58,807 bases of DNA from Rubrivivax sp. (GCA_004210455.1 SEFA01000035.1:1-58807); one strand, 5' to 3'; numbered from the stretch's first letter, positions 24,143 through 34,461 are shown. Translations and numbers: made by a program. Notes: generated by a model from the letters alone, not told the origin.

Positions 24143-24622
24143 ATGATGTATCACTACACCGAATGCGGTCTCGACAACGTGTGGCTTGCCAATGGCTACA
24201 ACGAAATCGATACCGCCTATGGAAAAGCCTTCTCCGTGACCGCGGCGGACGAACTGCTGCGGGAGATTGCCGTCCAGGTGGCGCACAAACCCGGGCGGCT
24301 CACCGGCAAGGAGTTCCGCTTCCTGCGCGTCCATCTGCGCCTCTCGCAGGCGGCAATGGCGAAGGTCCAAGGCGTCAGCGAGCAGAACGTGAGCCTGTGG
24401 GAACGGCACGGCAAGGTCCCGAGGGCGAACGACACGCTGTTGAGGTTCTACTTCTTCGCACACGCCGCCGGCGACGAAACGGTCAGGTCAGCCTTCGACC
24501 GGATCATGACCGTCGAACGGCTCGTGCGTCAGAAGATCGTGGCCACCTCTGGCCGCAACGGTTGGAAGTTCAAGGTCGAAGAGACCAAGGCCGACTCGGG
24601 CGAACAGGCCGTCGAGGTCTGA
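24143..24622 (+). CDS. Helix-turn-helix protein (putative antitoxin partner)
   Basis: About 159 residues. The N-terminus (YHYTECGLDNVWLANGY) is a small domain I recognise only as a pattern seen with DUF4258 neighbours. The middle holds an XRE-type helix-turn-helix (LRLSQAAMAKVQGVSEQNVS) with WERHGKVPRANDTLLRFY after it, as in MqsA-like antitoxins. It lacks the MqsA zinc-binding cysteine pairs. ATG at 24143 or 24146 are both possible, after TTGAGG. It probably binds the palindromes upstream of the toxin gene and represses the pair (inference). Confidence 0.7.
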   Translation: MMYHYTECGLDNVWLANGYNEIDTAYGKAFSVTAADELLREIAVQVAHKPGRLTGKEFRFLRVHLRLSQAAMAKVQGVSEQNVSLWERHGKVPRANDTLLRFYFFAHAAGDETVRSAFDRIMTVERLVRQKIVATSGRNGWKFKVEETKADSGEQAVEV

Positions 24623-24636
24623 TCACGGCGCGTCGC

Positions 24637-25383
24637 TCAGCGCTTGTCCTGCAGCGCGAGTGCCGCACGCCGGCGCCGCTCCCGGCTGTTCGCCAGGTGC
24701 GTCCGCATGGCGGCGCGAGCGGCCTCGGTGTCGCGCGCGGAGATCGCGTCGAGGATGCTCTCGTGCTCCGAGTTCACGCGCAGCAGGTAGTCGCGCTGCG
24801 CCAGCGGATCCTCGTCGCCCGCCGCCGCCAGGCTGGCCAGACGGGCGCGCGGGATGCTGGGCGCGCCCAACGTCGCCATCAGCTGCTCGAAGTGCGGGTT
24901 GCCCGTGGCGCGGGCGATCTCCAGGTGGAACTGGAAGTCCGCCGCCACCGCGTCGCGACCGGCCTCGGCCGCTTCGGCGAAAGCCGACAGGGCCGCGCGC
25001 ATGTTGTTCAGGTGGGCATCGCTGCGCCGCTGCGCGGCCAGCGCCGCCGCCTCGGTCTCGATGCCGATGCGCAGCTCCAGCACGGCGACGACATCGTGCA
25101 AGGTCGCCATCTGCTCCGCGCCGATCCGGAACGGACCGCCCTCCCCCAACCCCAGGACGAAGGTCCCGATGCCGTGCCGGGTCTCGACCAGCCCCGCCGC
25201 CTGCAGCTTCGAGATCGCCTCGCGGACGACCGTCCGGCTGACCTCGAACTCGGCCATGATCGCCGCCTCGGTCGGCAGCTTGTCGCCGTTGGCGAGCGCC
25301 CCCGCGCGGATCCGGTCCTCCAGCGCACGGACAAGACCGAGCGCCAGCGATTTCGGACGGGAACGGGTCAACGAAGCATTCAT
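24637..25383 (-). CDS. GntR/FadR-subfamily (FCD) transcriptional regulator, probable glucarate regulator
   Basis: The 248-residue protein has an N-terminal winged helix (LPTEAAIMAEFEVSRTVVRE, then AISKLQAAGLVETRHGIGTF) and a C-terminal FCD ligand-binding domain (FQFHLEIARATGNPHFEQLM, and histidines likely to bind metal). It is the nearest regulator to the glucarate operon on the same strand and the FCD group often senses sugar acids, so control of gudD-garL-garR is the likely job. A clean TTGT-N3-ACAA palindrome sits directly in front of its start. GTG at 25386 is a possible alternative start to the ATG at 25383. Confidence 0.85.
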   Translation of the reverse strand: MNASLTRSRPKSLALGLVRALEDRIRAGALANGDKLPTEAAIMAEFEVSRTVVREAISKLQAAGLVETRHGIGTFVLGLGEGGPFRIGAEQMATLHDVVAVLELRIGIETEAAALAAQRRSDAHLNNMRAALSAFAEAAEAGRDAVAADFQFHLEIARATGNPHFEQLMATLGAPSIPRARLASLAAAGDEDPLAQRDYLLRVNSEHESILDAISARDTEAARAAMRTHLANSRERRRRAALALQDKR

Positions 25384-25393
25384 CACGGGGTCA

Positions 25394-25406
25394 GTTGTAC
25401 GACAAC
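25394..25406. promoter_or_regulatory. FadR/GntR-type operator in front of the regulator gene
   Basis: GTTGTACGACAAC has perfect 5-bp arms around a 3-base centre. The form TTGT-N3-ACAA is that of sites bound by FadR-subfamily GntR proteins. It lies 11 bp upstream of the regulator's start codon, which suggests autoregulation. Confidence 0.6.
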
Positions 25407-25554
25407 ATGGGCCTGCCCGACAACCGCGTTATCGCGATGTCGCGCCGAAGCAGCGGGGTCGGAGCAAGGCTGCGGGTGCCGGAGGTCGGGCGCGGCAGGA
25501 CAGGGGCGGAAGGACAGGGGCAGGATTGTCCCTGCTCCGGCGCCGATGAGTGAC

Positions 25555-26361
25555 TCAGTCCGCGTCCAGCGGAAACTGCGTGCAGCCGAGCCGCGCCGAG
25601 ATGTCCCGGCTGGCCGCCTGCAGCATGGCCACGACCTCGGGCGCCTTGGCGTCGTCGTAGCGGAACGTCGGGAAGCTGACGCTCATGCCGGCGATGGGCT
25701 GGCCCAGCCGATCGAAGATCGGCACGCCGATGCAGCGGATGTGGTCGTCGAATTCCTCGCGGTCCTCGCCGAAGCCCTGCCCCTTCACCCGATCCAGTTC
25801 GGCCTGGAAGGCGGCCGGCTCGGTGATGGTCTTGTCGCGGAAGCGCTGGAAGTCCGCGCCGGCCAGCACGCGCGCCCGGCGCTCGGGATGCTCCCAGGCC
25901 ATCAGCACCTTGCCGATCGCCGTGCAGTGCAGCGGCGCGCGGCGGCCGATGCGCGAATACATGCCCAGCATGTGCTTCGAATCCACCTTGTGGACGTAGA
26001 TGATCTCGCTGTCGATCAGCGTGCCCAGGTGCACCGTCTCGCCGGTGGCGTCGGCCAGCATCTGCATGTGGTGCTTGGACAGGTCGACCAGGTCCGGGTA
26101 CTGCAACGCCTTCGCGCCGATCTCGAAGACCTTCATCGCGAGGCCGTAGCGTTCGCTGTCCGTTTCCTGGCGGACGTAGCCCAGCGTCTTCATCGTCTGC
26201 AGGAAACGGTAGACCGTCGCCTTGGGCATCGCCAGCCGCACGGACAGCTCCGAGATACCGGTATCACTGCGTTCTGACAGGGCCTGCAGGATGGCGAACA
26301 CCTTGAGCACGGCGGCCACGGATTCGGGCTGCTGCTTGCCATCGTTCAGATCGTCATCCAT
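25555..26361 (-). CDS. kdgR: IclR-family regulator of pectin catabolism (KdgR-like)
   Basis: This 268-residue protein has an N-terminal IclR winged helix (SELSVRLAMPKATVYRFLQT) and a C-terminal IclR effector domain (GETVHLGTLIDSEIIYVHKV, LHCTAIGKVLMAW, GMSVSFPTFR). It resembles enterobacterial KdgR, whose effector is 2-keto-3-deoxygluconate. It lies 29 bp downstream of the pectinase fusion gene on the same strand and closes the pectin operon, so the regulator is probably produced with its targets. The ATG at 26361 is preferred to an upstream start at 26397 that would overlap the pectinase gene. Confidence 0.85.
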   Translation of the reverse strand: MDDDLNDGKQQPESVAAVLKVFAILQALSERSDTGISELSVRLAMPKATVYRFLQTMKTLGYVRQETDSERYGLAMKVFEIGAKALQYPDLVDLSKHHMQMLADATGETVHLGTLIDSEIIYVHKVDSKHMLGMYSRIGRRAPLHCTAIGKVLMAWEHPERRARVLAGADFQRFRDKTITEPAAFQAELDRVKGQGFGEDREEFDDHIRCIGVPIFDRLGQPIAGMSVSFPTFRYDDAKAPEVVAMLQAASRDISARLGCTQFPLDAD

Positions 26362-26390
26362 GCGCAAGGTATTCCTGGAAAGGGGAGATT

Positions 26391-28754
26391 TCACCACAGC
26401 CGGCCCGTTCCCGCGCCCGCGCGAACCCGGGTCGGCACGTCGGCCGCAACATCGATGGGCAGGCGGTACGGCGGCGTCCAGCCGGCGTCGCCCGCGACCG
26501 TCTTGTCAGGGTGGGCGGCACGCAGCAGTCGCGCCGGATCGATCGCCGCGCCGTTGAAGCGCGAGCCGCGATCCTCGAGGCGGTCGCCCTTGAGCAGGCG
26601 CACGACGCGCTCCGGGCCGATGCCCGGCGACGCGTCCCAGACGTTGGCCTCGCCCAGCACGCGGGCGTCGATGCCGACGCCGATCGAATAACCGTACGGA
26701 TAGTCGCCGCCGGCGGTTGCGACGTAGAGGTTGTTGGCGACGTGCACCTGCCCGTAGCGGACGCGCGGCGTGCGCTCCTTGACCTGCTCCCAGAGGTTGT
26801 GGTGCAGCGTCACACGCAGATGGCCGCGATCGTCGCGATGGCCGTCGCCGCCGCCGATCAGCATCGTCTTGTCGTGGCGTCGGAAGACGTTCCAGGAGAC
26901 CGTCACGAAGTCGGAGCGACGGGTGATGTCGAGCAGGCCGTCGTGCCGCTGCATGCGCCGGCCCAGCGCGACCGGCTCGCGCGGATCGGGCCGCTCGCCG
27001 TCGTCGAAGACGCAGTGGTCGACCCACACCTGCATGGCTTCGCGCAGCGCGACGGTGTCGTATTCGGAGTTCCATTCGCCGTGGCCGTTGTCGTTCGGAT
27101 CCCAGGCGGGAAAGAAGTCGTAGGCATCGGAGAAACGCAGGTTGCGCAGGATCACCTGCGAGACCTGGTCGAGCATCAGCGAGCCGCCGTCGAAGCCGGC
27201 GTCGGGCGTGACGCCGACGATCGTCGTGTTCGACGGCACCTTGACCACGACCTGCGCCGCCTGCCGCTTCGCGGAACGCCGGCGCGCGTCTTCGAGCGGC
27301 CCCGAGGGATCTCGACGGCCCCAGGTCGCCGGGTCGTACTGCTTGACGAAGGCGTCGACGTCGAAGGCGGGATCGCGGAAGTCCTCGATGCCCAGGCGGC
27401 GCCCGGCTGCGTCGGCGGCGAGGTCGATGCGCGCGGCGAGCGCGATCAGCTTCGGCGCGTCGCCGAGCGCGATCGCCGCGTCGAGCTCCGCGCGCGTGCG
27501 CACCACGCGGACCGCCTCGGGCTTCGCCCTCGCGCCGCCGACCGTGCCTCCGTTCATCGATGCCCAGCCGTCGCCGCGTCCGATGGCGTCGAACACCGCA
27601 GGCGGCAGAGCGACGGCCAGCGCGACGTTGCGGTATTCGGCCATGCGGTTGGCGGCCTCGCCGGTCGCGCTGAAGGGGCGCCGCGAGGTCGACGCCGACC
27701 ACGGTGCCAGGTGTGGGCCGAGCAGGTTGCCACGCAGCACCGCCTGCCCGTTCGGGATCGTCGGCGACGCCCGCCATTCGCCGCGCGCGACGCCCCGGTC
27801 CCAGGCCCGACCGAGGCTGATGCTGGCGGGCGCCACGCCGGGCTCGGCCAGCCAGCGCGAGTCCTGGATCAGGAAACCGCGAGCCCGCGCGTTCGGGGTG
27901 CTGGGGGCGATGACGTGCCCACCGTGGCCCGGCATGCGACGACCCGCGCGACTCACGATCAGGCTGTCGTCGACGACCAGCGTCGCGCCGCCGAAGATGA
28001 AATCGACGTCGCCACGGATCTCGCTCGCTTGCACGAGCACGCGCGCCTCGCGCGCATCACCCGCTTCGCGCTCGGCGTAGAACGTGTCCTGATGCCCGAT
28101 GAGCCGGACCTGCGCCATCTGGATCCGGTCGCCGCGCGTCATCAGCGCCACGGCCTGCGCGCCGCCGCTCTCCGCGACGCCGGCCGGATAGCCCTGCCCA
28201 TCGCGAACGCGGTCCATCGCGTCGTTCGCGACGGTCAGACGGGCCAGCTGGACGTCGTCGCTGAACAGCATCACGCTGGCGCTGCCCGGCGTACCGTAGG
28301 TTTCGGCGCCCAGCAGCGGCATGCAGCGATGCGCAGACTCGCCCTTGGCTTTCGGCAGCGCGTTGTACCGACCCTCCACGATCACGACCTCGGAAGGATC
28401 TCCGGCACCGTACAGCGCGAACGGCGCCTTGTCCTGGATGCACAGCGGCTCGCGGTAGATGCCGGGCTTCACGAGCACGTACGCGCGCGGCGCGTCCGGC
28501 GTTCCCGCCGCCCTCAGGGGCAACGCGTCGATGGCGGCCTGCACCGTTCGATGCGTGCCGCTGCCGTCCGCGGCGACGACGAAGGTCGGTGTCCATCGCG
28601 ACGGATCGAGCGGTACCGGCGACCAGTCGCCGAGGTAGCTCGCCATCGTCGACGTGGCGGCCTGCGCATCGCTGAGCTGCGGGCGCTCCTGTGCCGAAGC
28701 GCCGAGCAGCGTCATCGCGCCGACCGCCGCCACCGCGACGCGAGCCGTCCGCAT
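26391..28754 (-). CDS. Exported pectinesterase (CE8) - pectate lyase (PL1) fusion
   Basis: This 787-residue protein has a signal peptide (ARVAVAAVGAMTLLGASA-QE). Residues about 55-375 are a CE8 pectin methylesterase: GGAQAVAL (Gln200), GHQDTFY (Asp223), DVDFIFGG (Asp251) and LGRAWDRG (Arg316). Residues about 410-787 are a PL1 pectate lyase: WVDHCVFDDG near 577, VTVSWNVFRRHDKTMLIG near 617 and RTPRVRYGQVHVANN near 661 with the catalytic arginine region. One chain could demethylate pectin and then cleave the resulting polygalacturonate by calcium-dependent beta-elimination. The start overlaps the ogl stop by one base (TGATG); GTG at 28757 is an alternative. Confidence 0.92.
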   Translation of the reverse strand: MRTARVAVAAVGAMTLLGASAQERPQLSDAQAATSTMASYLGDWSPVPLDPSRWTPTFVVAADGSGTHRTVQAAIDALPLRAAGTPDAPRAYVLVKPGIYREPLCIQDKAPFALYGAGDPSEVVIVEGRYNALPKAKGESAHRCMPLLGAETYGTPGSASVMLFSDDVQLARLTVANDAMDRVRDGQGYPAGVAESGGAQAVALMTRGDRIQMAQVRLIGHQDTFYAEREAGDAREARVLVQASEIRGDVDFIFGGATLVVDDSLIVSRAGRRMPGHGGHVIAPSTPNARARGFLIQDSRWLAEPGVAPASISLGRAWDRGVARGEWRASPTIPNGQAVLRGNLLGPHLAPWSASTSRRPFSATGEAANRMAEYRNVALAVALPPAVFDAIGRGDGWASMNGGTVGGARAKPEAVRVVRTRAELDAAIALGDAPKLIALAARIDLAADAAGRRLGIEDFRDPAFDVDAFVKQYDPATWGRRDPSGPLEDARRRSAKRQAAQVVVKVPSNTTIVGVTPDAGFDGGSLMLDQVSQVILRNLRFSDAYDFFPAWDPNDNGHGEWNSEYDTVALREAMQVWVDHCVFDDGERPDPREPVALGRRMQRHDGLLDITRRSDFVTVSWNVFRRHDKTMLIGGGDGHRDDRGHLRVTLHHNLWEQVKERTPRVRYGQVHVANNLYVATAGGDYPYGYSIGVGIDARVLGEANVWDASPGIGPERVVRLLKGDRLEDRGSRFNGAAIDPARLLRAAHPDKTVAGDAGWTPPYRLPIDVAADVPTRVRAGAGTGRLW

Positions 28755-29905
28755 CACAGGTCCGCCAGATACAGCGCGGGTTCGCCCTCGGCATCCGCGC
28801 TGAACAGCACCTGCTTCTCATCGGGCGTGAACGACGGATGCGGATGCGTGACCTGCCGGTTGCCCTTGTAGACGCGCCATGAGCTGTCGTGCCGCGCGAC
28901 GCGGCGCTCAGTGCCGGTGTTCAGGTCGAAGAGATGCAGGAAGGGATCGGTCGCGATCTGGTGGCTGCCGGTGTCGGCGACGTCGGCCGGCGAATCGCAG
29001 CCGTCGCCGATCAGCAGCGAACCGTCCTGGTTGCTCATCAGGTGCGAGCAAGGCGGCATGCGCGTCAGCCGCTTCGATTCGAGCGTGACCGGATCGAGCG
29101 AGCAGATCCACCGATCCCGCTGCCCCTTCAGGTAGGACACGTAGATCATCGCGGAACCGTCCGGCACCCAGAACTCGTGGGTACAGCTTTCGCCCGGATC
29201 GTGGCGGCGGCCGCAGCGGACGTTGCGGCCGTCCTCGTCGATGAACCACATGCGCGCGTCGACCAGGTCGTGCGGCCCTTCGTGGCAGTACGCGACCGTG
29301 TGGTCATCGCCCGGTCGGTATTGCGGATGACCCAACCAACCCTGCTGTTCGAGGATCACCTCGCGCGCGCCGGTCGCCAGGTCGATGCGGATCAGGCGGC
29401 ATCGCGGCCTGGCATGGAACATCTGGTGGAACTTCTGCCAGTCGCTGAGCGGGAACCAGTCGCTGGCCGCGATCTCGATGCCGACCATCTTCGTGCAGGC
29501 GGAATTCGCCACCCAGGTGCCGTAGCCGACCCAGCCTTCCGGCACGGTGTAGACGACCTCCTCGCCCAGATCCCGCATGGACAGACGGATCAGCTGCCGC
29601 TCGGCGCGGACGAAGTAGAGATGACGATCGTCGGGACTGAGGAAGCCGCCGAAGGTGTTCTCGCCCGCCTGGTCGGTGAGCTGCGTCGCCACCTGCGTCT
29701 TCAGGTCGAGCAGGTGGTAGTTCCAGCTCGTTCCCGGCCCGAACTCGGCACCGAAGATCAGTTGGGCCCCATCGTTGGTGAAGCACTTCTGATAGAAGTA
29801 GTTGCGATGGCAGGTCACATCGGTGGGCGTCAACCGCGTGACGCGCGCGCCCGTGTCCGGATCCTCGCGGGTGACGAAATGGAGCTGTCGTTCGTTGGCT
29901 TTCAT
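28754..29905 (-). CDS. ogl: Oligogalacturonate lyase (PL22)
   Basis: The 383-residue cytoplasmic enzyme cleaves imported digalacturonates into monomers such as 4,5-unsaturated galacturonate and 5-keto-4-deoxyuronate. Seven-bladed propeller repeats are visible, and characteristic stretches include TCHRNYFYQKCFTNDG, HPQYRPGDDHTVAYCHEGP, CTHEFWVPDGSAMIYVSY and THPHPSFTPDEKQVLFSAD, which contain the manganese-binding histidines of the family. No signal peptide is present. ATG at 29905 fits the family start; the longer frame adds a non-conserved tail. It lies between togB and the pectinase fusion. Confidence 0.92.
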   Translation of the reverse strand: MKANERQLHFVTREDPDTGARVTRLTPTDVTCHRNYFYQKCFTNDGAQLIFGAEFGPGTSWNYHLLDLKTQVATQLTDQAGENTFGGFLSPDDRHLYFVRAERQLIRLSMRDLGEEVVYTVPEGWVGYGTWVANSACTKMVGIEIAASDWFPLSDWQKFHQMFHARPRCRLIRIDLATGAREVILEQQGWLGHPQYRPGDDHTVAYCHEGPHDLVDARMWFIDEDGRNVRCGRRHDPGESCTHEFWVPDGSAMIYVSYLKGQRDRWICSLDPVTLESKRLTRMPPCSHLMSNQDGSLLIGDGCDSPADVADTGSHQIATDPFLHLFDLNTGTERRVARHDSSWRVYKGNRQVTHPHPSFTPDEKQVLFSADAEGEPALYLADL

Positions 29906-29945
29906 GGTCGCTCTGATCGTTGGTTCTGTCGCTGGCCGGGCGTGT

Positions 29946-31285
29946 TCACTTGATCCGCTGCAGCAAGGCCTGACCCTCGGTGACGAGGCGCCGCGCGGCG
30001 TCGACATCGCTGGTCTTGTCGTAGGCGACGGTCTCGAAGACCTCGCGCATGAACTTGTGCAGCCGCGCGTGCTCGAACAGCGGCGCGGGACGCTTGAGCC
30101 GGCCCGACTCGCGCTGCACCTTGATCTGCTCGTGCGCGGCGACCTCCAGCGGCGGCAGCTTGCCGGCCGCCTTCAACTGCTCGTAGGGGCCGCGCGCCGA
30201 CGGCAGGCCGCGCGTGCGGCCGAGCAGCACCGCGGCCTCCGGGTCGGTCAGCAGGAAATTGACGAGCCTGGCCGCCATCTCCGCGCGGCCGTTCTTCTCC
30301 GCATGGCGGCTGACCGCATACATCACCGTGGGGCGTCCGAACATGCCGCTGTCGAGCGCGCCGGGCAGCGTCGGGAAGTCGCCGAGCACCAGCTTCTGCT
30401 GCCTGTCCAGCGTGGACGCACGAAGCGCGATGACCGAATCCCAGGTGTAGTTGCCGGCCCAGCGCCCCACGACCCAGTCGGGCTGCTGCTCGGTGGGTTT
30501 CTCCGCGCCGCCCAGGCTGGCGCGCAGCGGCAGCGGCGTGGCGACGTGGTCCGTGACCAGCCGCTTGTAGGTGCGCACCCAGTCGAGCGCCGCCGCCTCG
30601 CTCATCGCCACGCGCGGCGACGCGGGGTCGACGTAGGCCGTCCCGTGCCGCTGCTGCACCCAGGCCTGCGACAGCAGCATCATGTCGTAGAGCTCGCCGT
30701 CGAGCGGATAGGCGTTGTCGCCGAGGATCCGCCGGAAGGCCGGGCCCGTGGCGAAGAGTTCGTCCCAGGTCGTCGGCAGCGCAAGGCCGGCGCGGTCGAA
30801 CGCCGCCTGGTTCCACAACATCACCCGCGCGCTGAACGAGACCGGCAGCGCGTTCAGCTTGCCGGCGACGTCGCCGTAGGCGAGGTCGTCGCGATCGAAC
30901 TGCGCGAGGTCCAGGAGGCGTCCGAATCGATTCAGGTCTGCGAAGCCGTTGCCGCGCTTGCTGAACATCGCCATCCAGGCCCAGTTGATCTGCATGACCT
31001 CGGGCTCGGAGCCGCCGGCGATCTGGGTCGTCAGCCGCTCCAGATAGCCGTTGAAGCCCATGTACTCGGCCTTCACGCGCACGCCGTGGCGGCGCTCGAA
31101 GAGCGCGAGCGCCTTCAGGGTCGCCTCATGCCGGCCGGCGCCGCCCCACCACGCGAAGCGCAGCACGGTCGGCTTGTCCTGCGCGCGGAGCAGCCCCGGC
31201 GCCGTCAGCGCCGCCGTCACGCCCGCGGTCGCGGCGACAGCGGCCGATCCCGCGGCGATGCCCAGCAGCTGTCGTCTCGGCAGGC

Positions 31286-31289
<4 letters not shown>
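29946..31289 (-). CDS. togB: ABC sugar-binding protein, family 1 (oligogalacturonide receptor TogB-like)
   Basis: This 447-residue periplasmic protein starts with a signal that contains a twin arginine (SLPRRQLLGIAAGSAAVAATAG), so Tat export is possible. The mature part (LRFAWWGGAGRHEATLKALA, EYMGFNGYLERLTTQIAGG) is typical of family 1 extracellular sugar receptors. The gene sits with an ATPase and two permease genes and with ogl, so oligogalacturonides are the likely ligand. Its start overlaps the togA stop by four bases (ATGA). Confidence 0.87.
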
Positions 31290-32473
<1,184 letters not shown>

Positions 32474-32524
32474 GTCGTGTCTCCGGGTTCTTTTCTTGTC
32501 TGCTCTCGCGCGGCGGGATCGGGG

Positions 32525-33496
32525 TCAGCCCTTGACGCCGCTGGACGTCGCGCCTTCGATGAAATGCTTCTGCGCGGCGAAGAACACCGCCACCGACGGG
32601 ATCAGCGCCACCACCGAGATCGCGATCACGTTGGCCCACTCGACCTCCTCGGTCGCGCCGATGCTCATCTTCAGCGCGAGGGAGACGGGATACTTCTCCA
32701 CCGACGCGAGGTAGATCAGCGGACCCATGAAGTCGTTCATCGTCCAGATGAACTGGAAGACGACCACGGAGATGATGGCCGGCTTGAGCAGCGGCACGAT
32801 GATGTGCCACAGCAGCTGCAGCGCGTTGCAGCCGTCGATCTGCGCGGCCTCTTCCATGTCGCGCGGGATGCCGCGCAGGAACTGCACCAGCATGAACACG
32901 AAGAAGGTGTCCGTCGCGAAGGCCGAGGGCACGATCAGCGGCAGGTACGAATCCAGCCAGCCGATCTCGCGGAACACCAGGTACTGCGGCAGACGCAGCA
33001 CGATCAGCGGCAGCATCATCGTGGCGATCATGATGCTAAAGAGCAGCTTGCGGCCCCAGAACTCGAAACGCGCGAAGGCGTAGGCGACCAGCACGCAGGA
33101 GATCACCGTGACGATGATGCGCGGGATGGTGATCAGGAAGCTGTTCAGGAAGTAGGTGGCGAAGGTGTACTCGGTGCTGGTCTTCCAGCCCTTGGCGTAG
33201 GCGCTGAAGTCGAGGCGGTCCGGGAGGAAGCCGGCGGAGCTGAAGATCTCCGCGTTGCTCTTGAAGGAGGCGCCGATCAGCCAGAGCAGCGGGTAGAGCA
33301 TCACGATGGCCACCGCGCCGAGCGCGAGATAGCGCAGCGTGCGGTTGCCGCGGTCGCGGCCGAGGATCAGGGCCGGCGCACTGCCACGACCGCTGCCCTC
33401 ACCCCCGCCCTCTCCCGCAAGCGGGAGAGGGCGTTGGGAAGACCGAGGCGAGTTCACATGCGCACGCACCGGGACGGATTCGGGCGGACGGCTCAT
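32525..33496 (-). CDS. togN: ABC sugar permease (MalG-type, TogN-like), with REP-encoded N-terminal insert
   Basis: The 323-residue inner-membrane protein has six hydrophobic segments and the permease EAA motif (EEAAQIDGCNALQLLWHIIV). The ATG at 33496 overlaps the upstream permease stop by four bases (ATGA), which fixes the start. Residues about 22-35 (RPLPLAGEGGGEGSGRG) are encoded by a complete REP palindrome inserted in frame, ahead of the first membrane segment near residue 55. That tail is unlike a normal MalG-type N-terminus and is presumably a disordered cytoplasmic extension. Confidence 0.9.
   Translation of the reverse strand: MSRPPESVPVRAHVNSPRSSQRPLPLAGEGGGEGSGRGSAPALILGRDRGNRTLRYLALGAVAIVMLYPLLWLIGASFKSNAEIFSSAGFLPDRLDFSAYAKGWKTSTEYTFATYFLNSFLITIPRIIVTVISCVLVAYAFARFEFWGRKLLFSIMIATMMLPLIVLRLPQYLVFREIGWLDSYLPLIVPSAFATDTFFVFMLVQFLRGIPRDMEEAAQIDGCNALQLLWHIIVPLLKPAIISVVVFQFIWTMNDFMGPLIYLASVEKYPVSLALKMSIGATEEVEWANVIAISVVALIPSVAVFFAAQKHFIEGATSSGVKG
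33396..33431. repeat. REP palindrome inside the permease coding sequence
   Basis: CCCTCACCCCC (33396-33406), CCCTCTCCCGC (33408-33418) and GCGGGAGAGGG (33421-33431) reproduce the element seen at 14116-14208. Here it lies within the 5' part of togN rather than between genes, and is translated in frame. REPs are usually intergenic. Confidence 0.92.
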
Positions 33497-34380
33497 CGCT
33501 TGGTCTCCTTCTCGCCGGAGTAGAAGACCCAGTACTTCGAGCTCCAGAAGGACAGCGCCGCGAGGCCGCCGACCAGCGCGAACAGCACCCACGACAGCGC
33601 CGCGCCGTAGCCCAGATTGAAGAAGCGGAAGCTCTGGTCGTAGATGTAGAGCGCCAGCACGTAGGTCGAGTGCAGCGGACCGCCTTCGGTGATCATGTAG
33701 GGGCCGTTGAACTCCTGGAAGGCGTGCACCATCTGCATGATCACGTTGAAGAAGATCACCGGCGTGATCAGCGGGACGGTGATCTTCCAGAACTGCTGCG
33801 TCTTGCTGGCGCCGTCGCACTCGGCGGCCTCGTAGAGCGAGATCGACACGTTCTGCAGCGCCGCCAGGAAGATCACCATCGCCGAGCCGAACTGCCACGT
33901 GAACAGCAGGACGATGGTCCACATCGAGTAATGCTCGTCGGCCAGCCACGCGATCGGCTCGATGCCCAGCTTCATCAGCACCAGGTTCACGAGGCCGTTG
34001 CGCGCGAAGACGAAGCGCCACAGCACCGCCACCGCGATCGAGCCGCCCAGGATCGATGGAATGTAGAACGCCGCGCGGAAGAAGTTGATGCCGCGCAGCT
34101 TGAAGTTCAGCACATGCGCGATGAACAGCGCGAAGCCGACGCGCAGCGGCACCGCCAGCAGCGCGAAGAGCAGCGTGACGCCCAGCGACTTGCGGAACAG
34201 CGGATCCGCGGTCGCGAGTTCCTCATAGTTGCGCAGCCCGACGAAGGTCGGCGGGTCGATCAGGTCGTACTGCGTGAAGCTGAGCGCGAAGCTCATCACG
34301 AAGGGGAATAGCTTGAACAGCAGCACGCCCAGCACGAATGGCAGGACGAACAGGAAGCCCAGGCGCTTGTTCTCATACAT
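33493..34380 (-). CDS. togM: ABC sugar permease (MalF-type, TogM-like)
   Basis: This 295-residue protein begins MYENKRLGFLFVLPFVLGVL, the usual short cytoplasmic start of MalF-type permeases, and has about six membrane segments. The EAA motif is in SLYEAAECDGASKTQQFWKI. It pairs with the MalG-type permease TogN, whose start overlaps its stop codon. With TogA and TogB it forms the oligogalacturonide ABC importer. It follows kduD on the same strand with an 81-bp gap. Confidence 0.9.
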   Translation of the reverse strand: MYENKRLGFLFVLPFVLGVLLFKLFPFVMSFALSFTQYDLIDPPTFVGLRNYEELATADPLFRKSLGVTLLFALLAVPLRVGFALFIAHVLNFKLRGINFFRAAFYIPSILGGSIAVAVLWRFVFARNGLVNLVLMKLGIEPIAWLADEHYSMWTIVLLFTWQFGSAMVIFLAALQNVSISLYEAAECDGASKTQQFWKITVPLITPVIFFNVIMQMVHAFQEFNGPYMITEGGPLHSTYVLALYIYDQSFRFFNLGYGAALSWVLFALVGGLAALSFWSSKYWVFYSGEKETKR

Positions 34381-34461
34381 GTGCCGTGTCTCCGTCGGCG
34401 GGCATGCGCGGCCTCTGCGGACCGCGTCATGCCGGAAGGGCGAGGTCGAGAGGCCGCGCCT

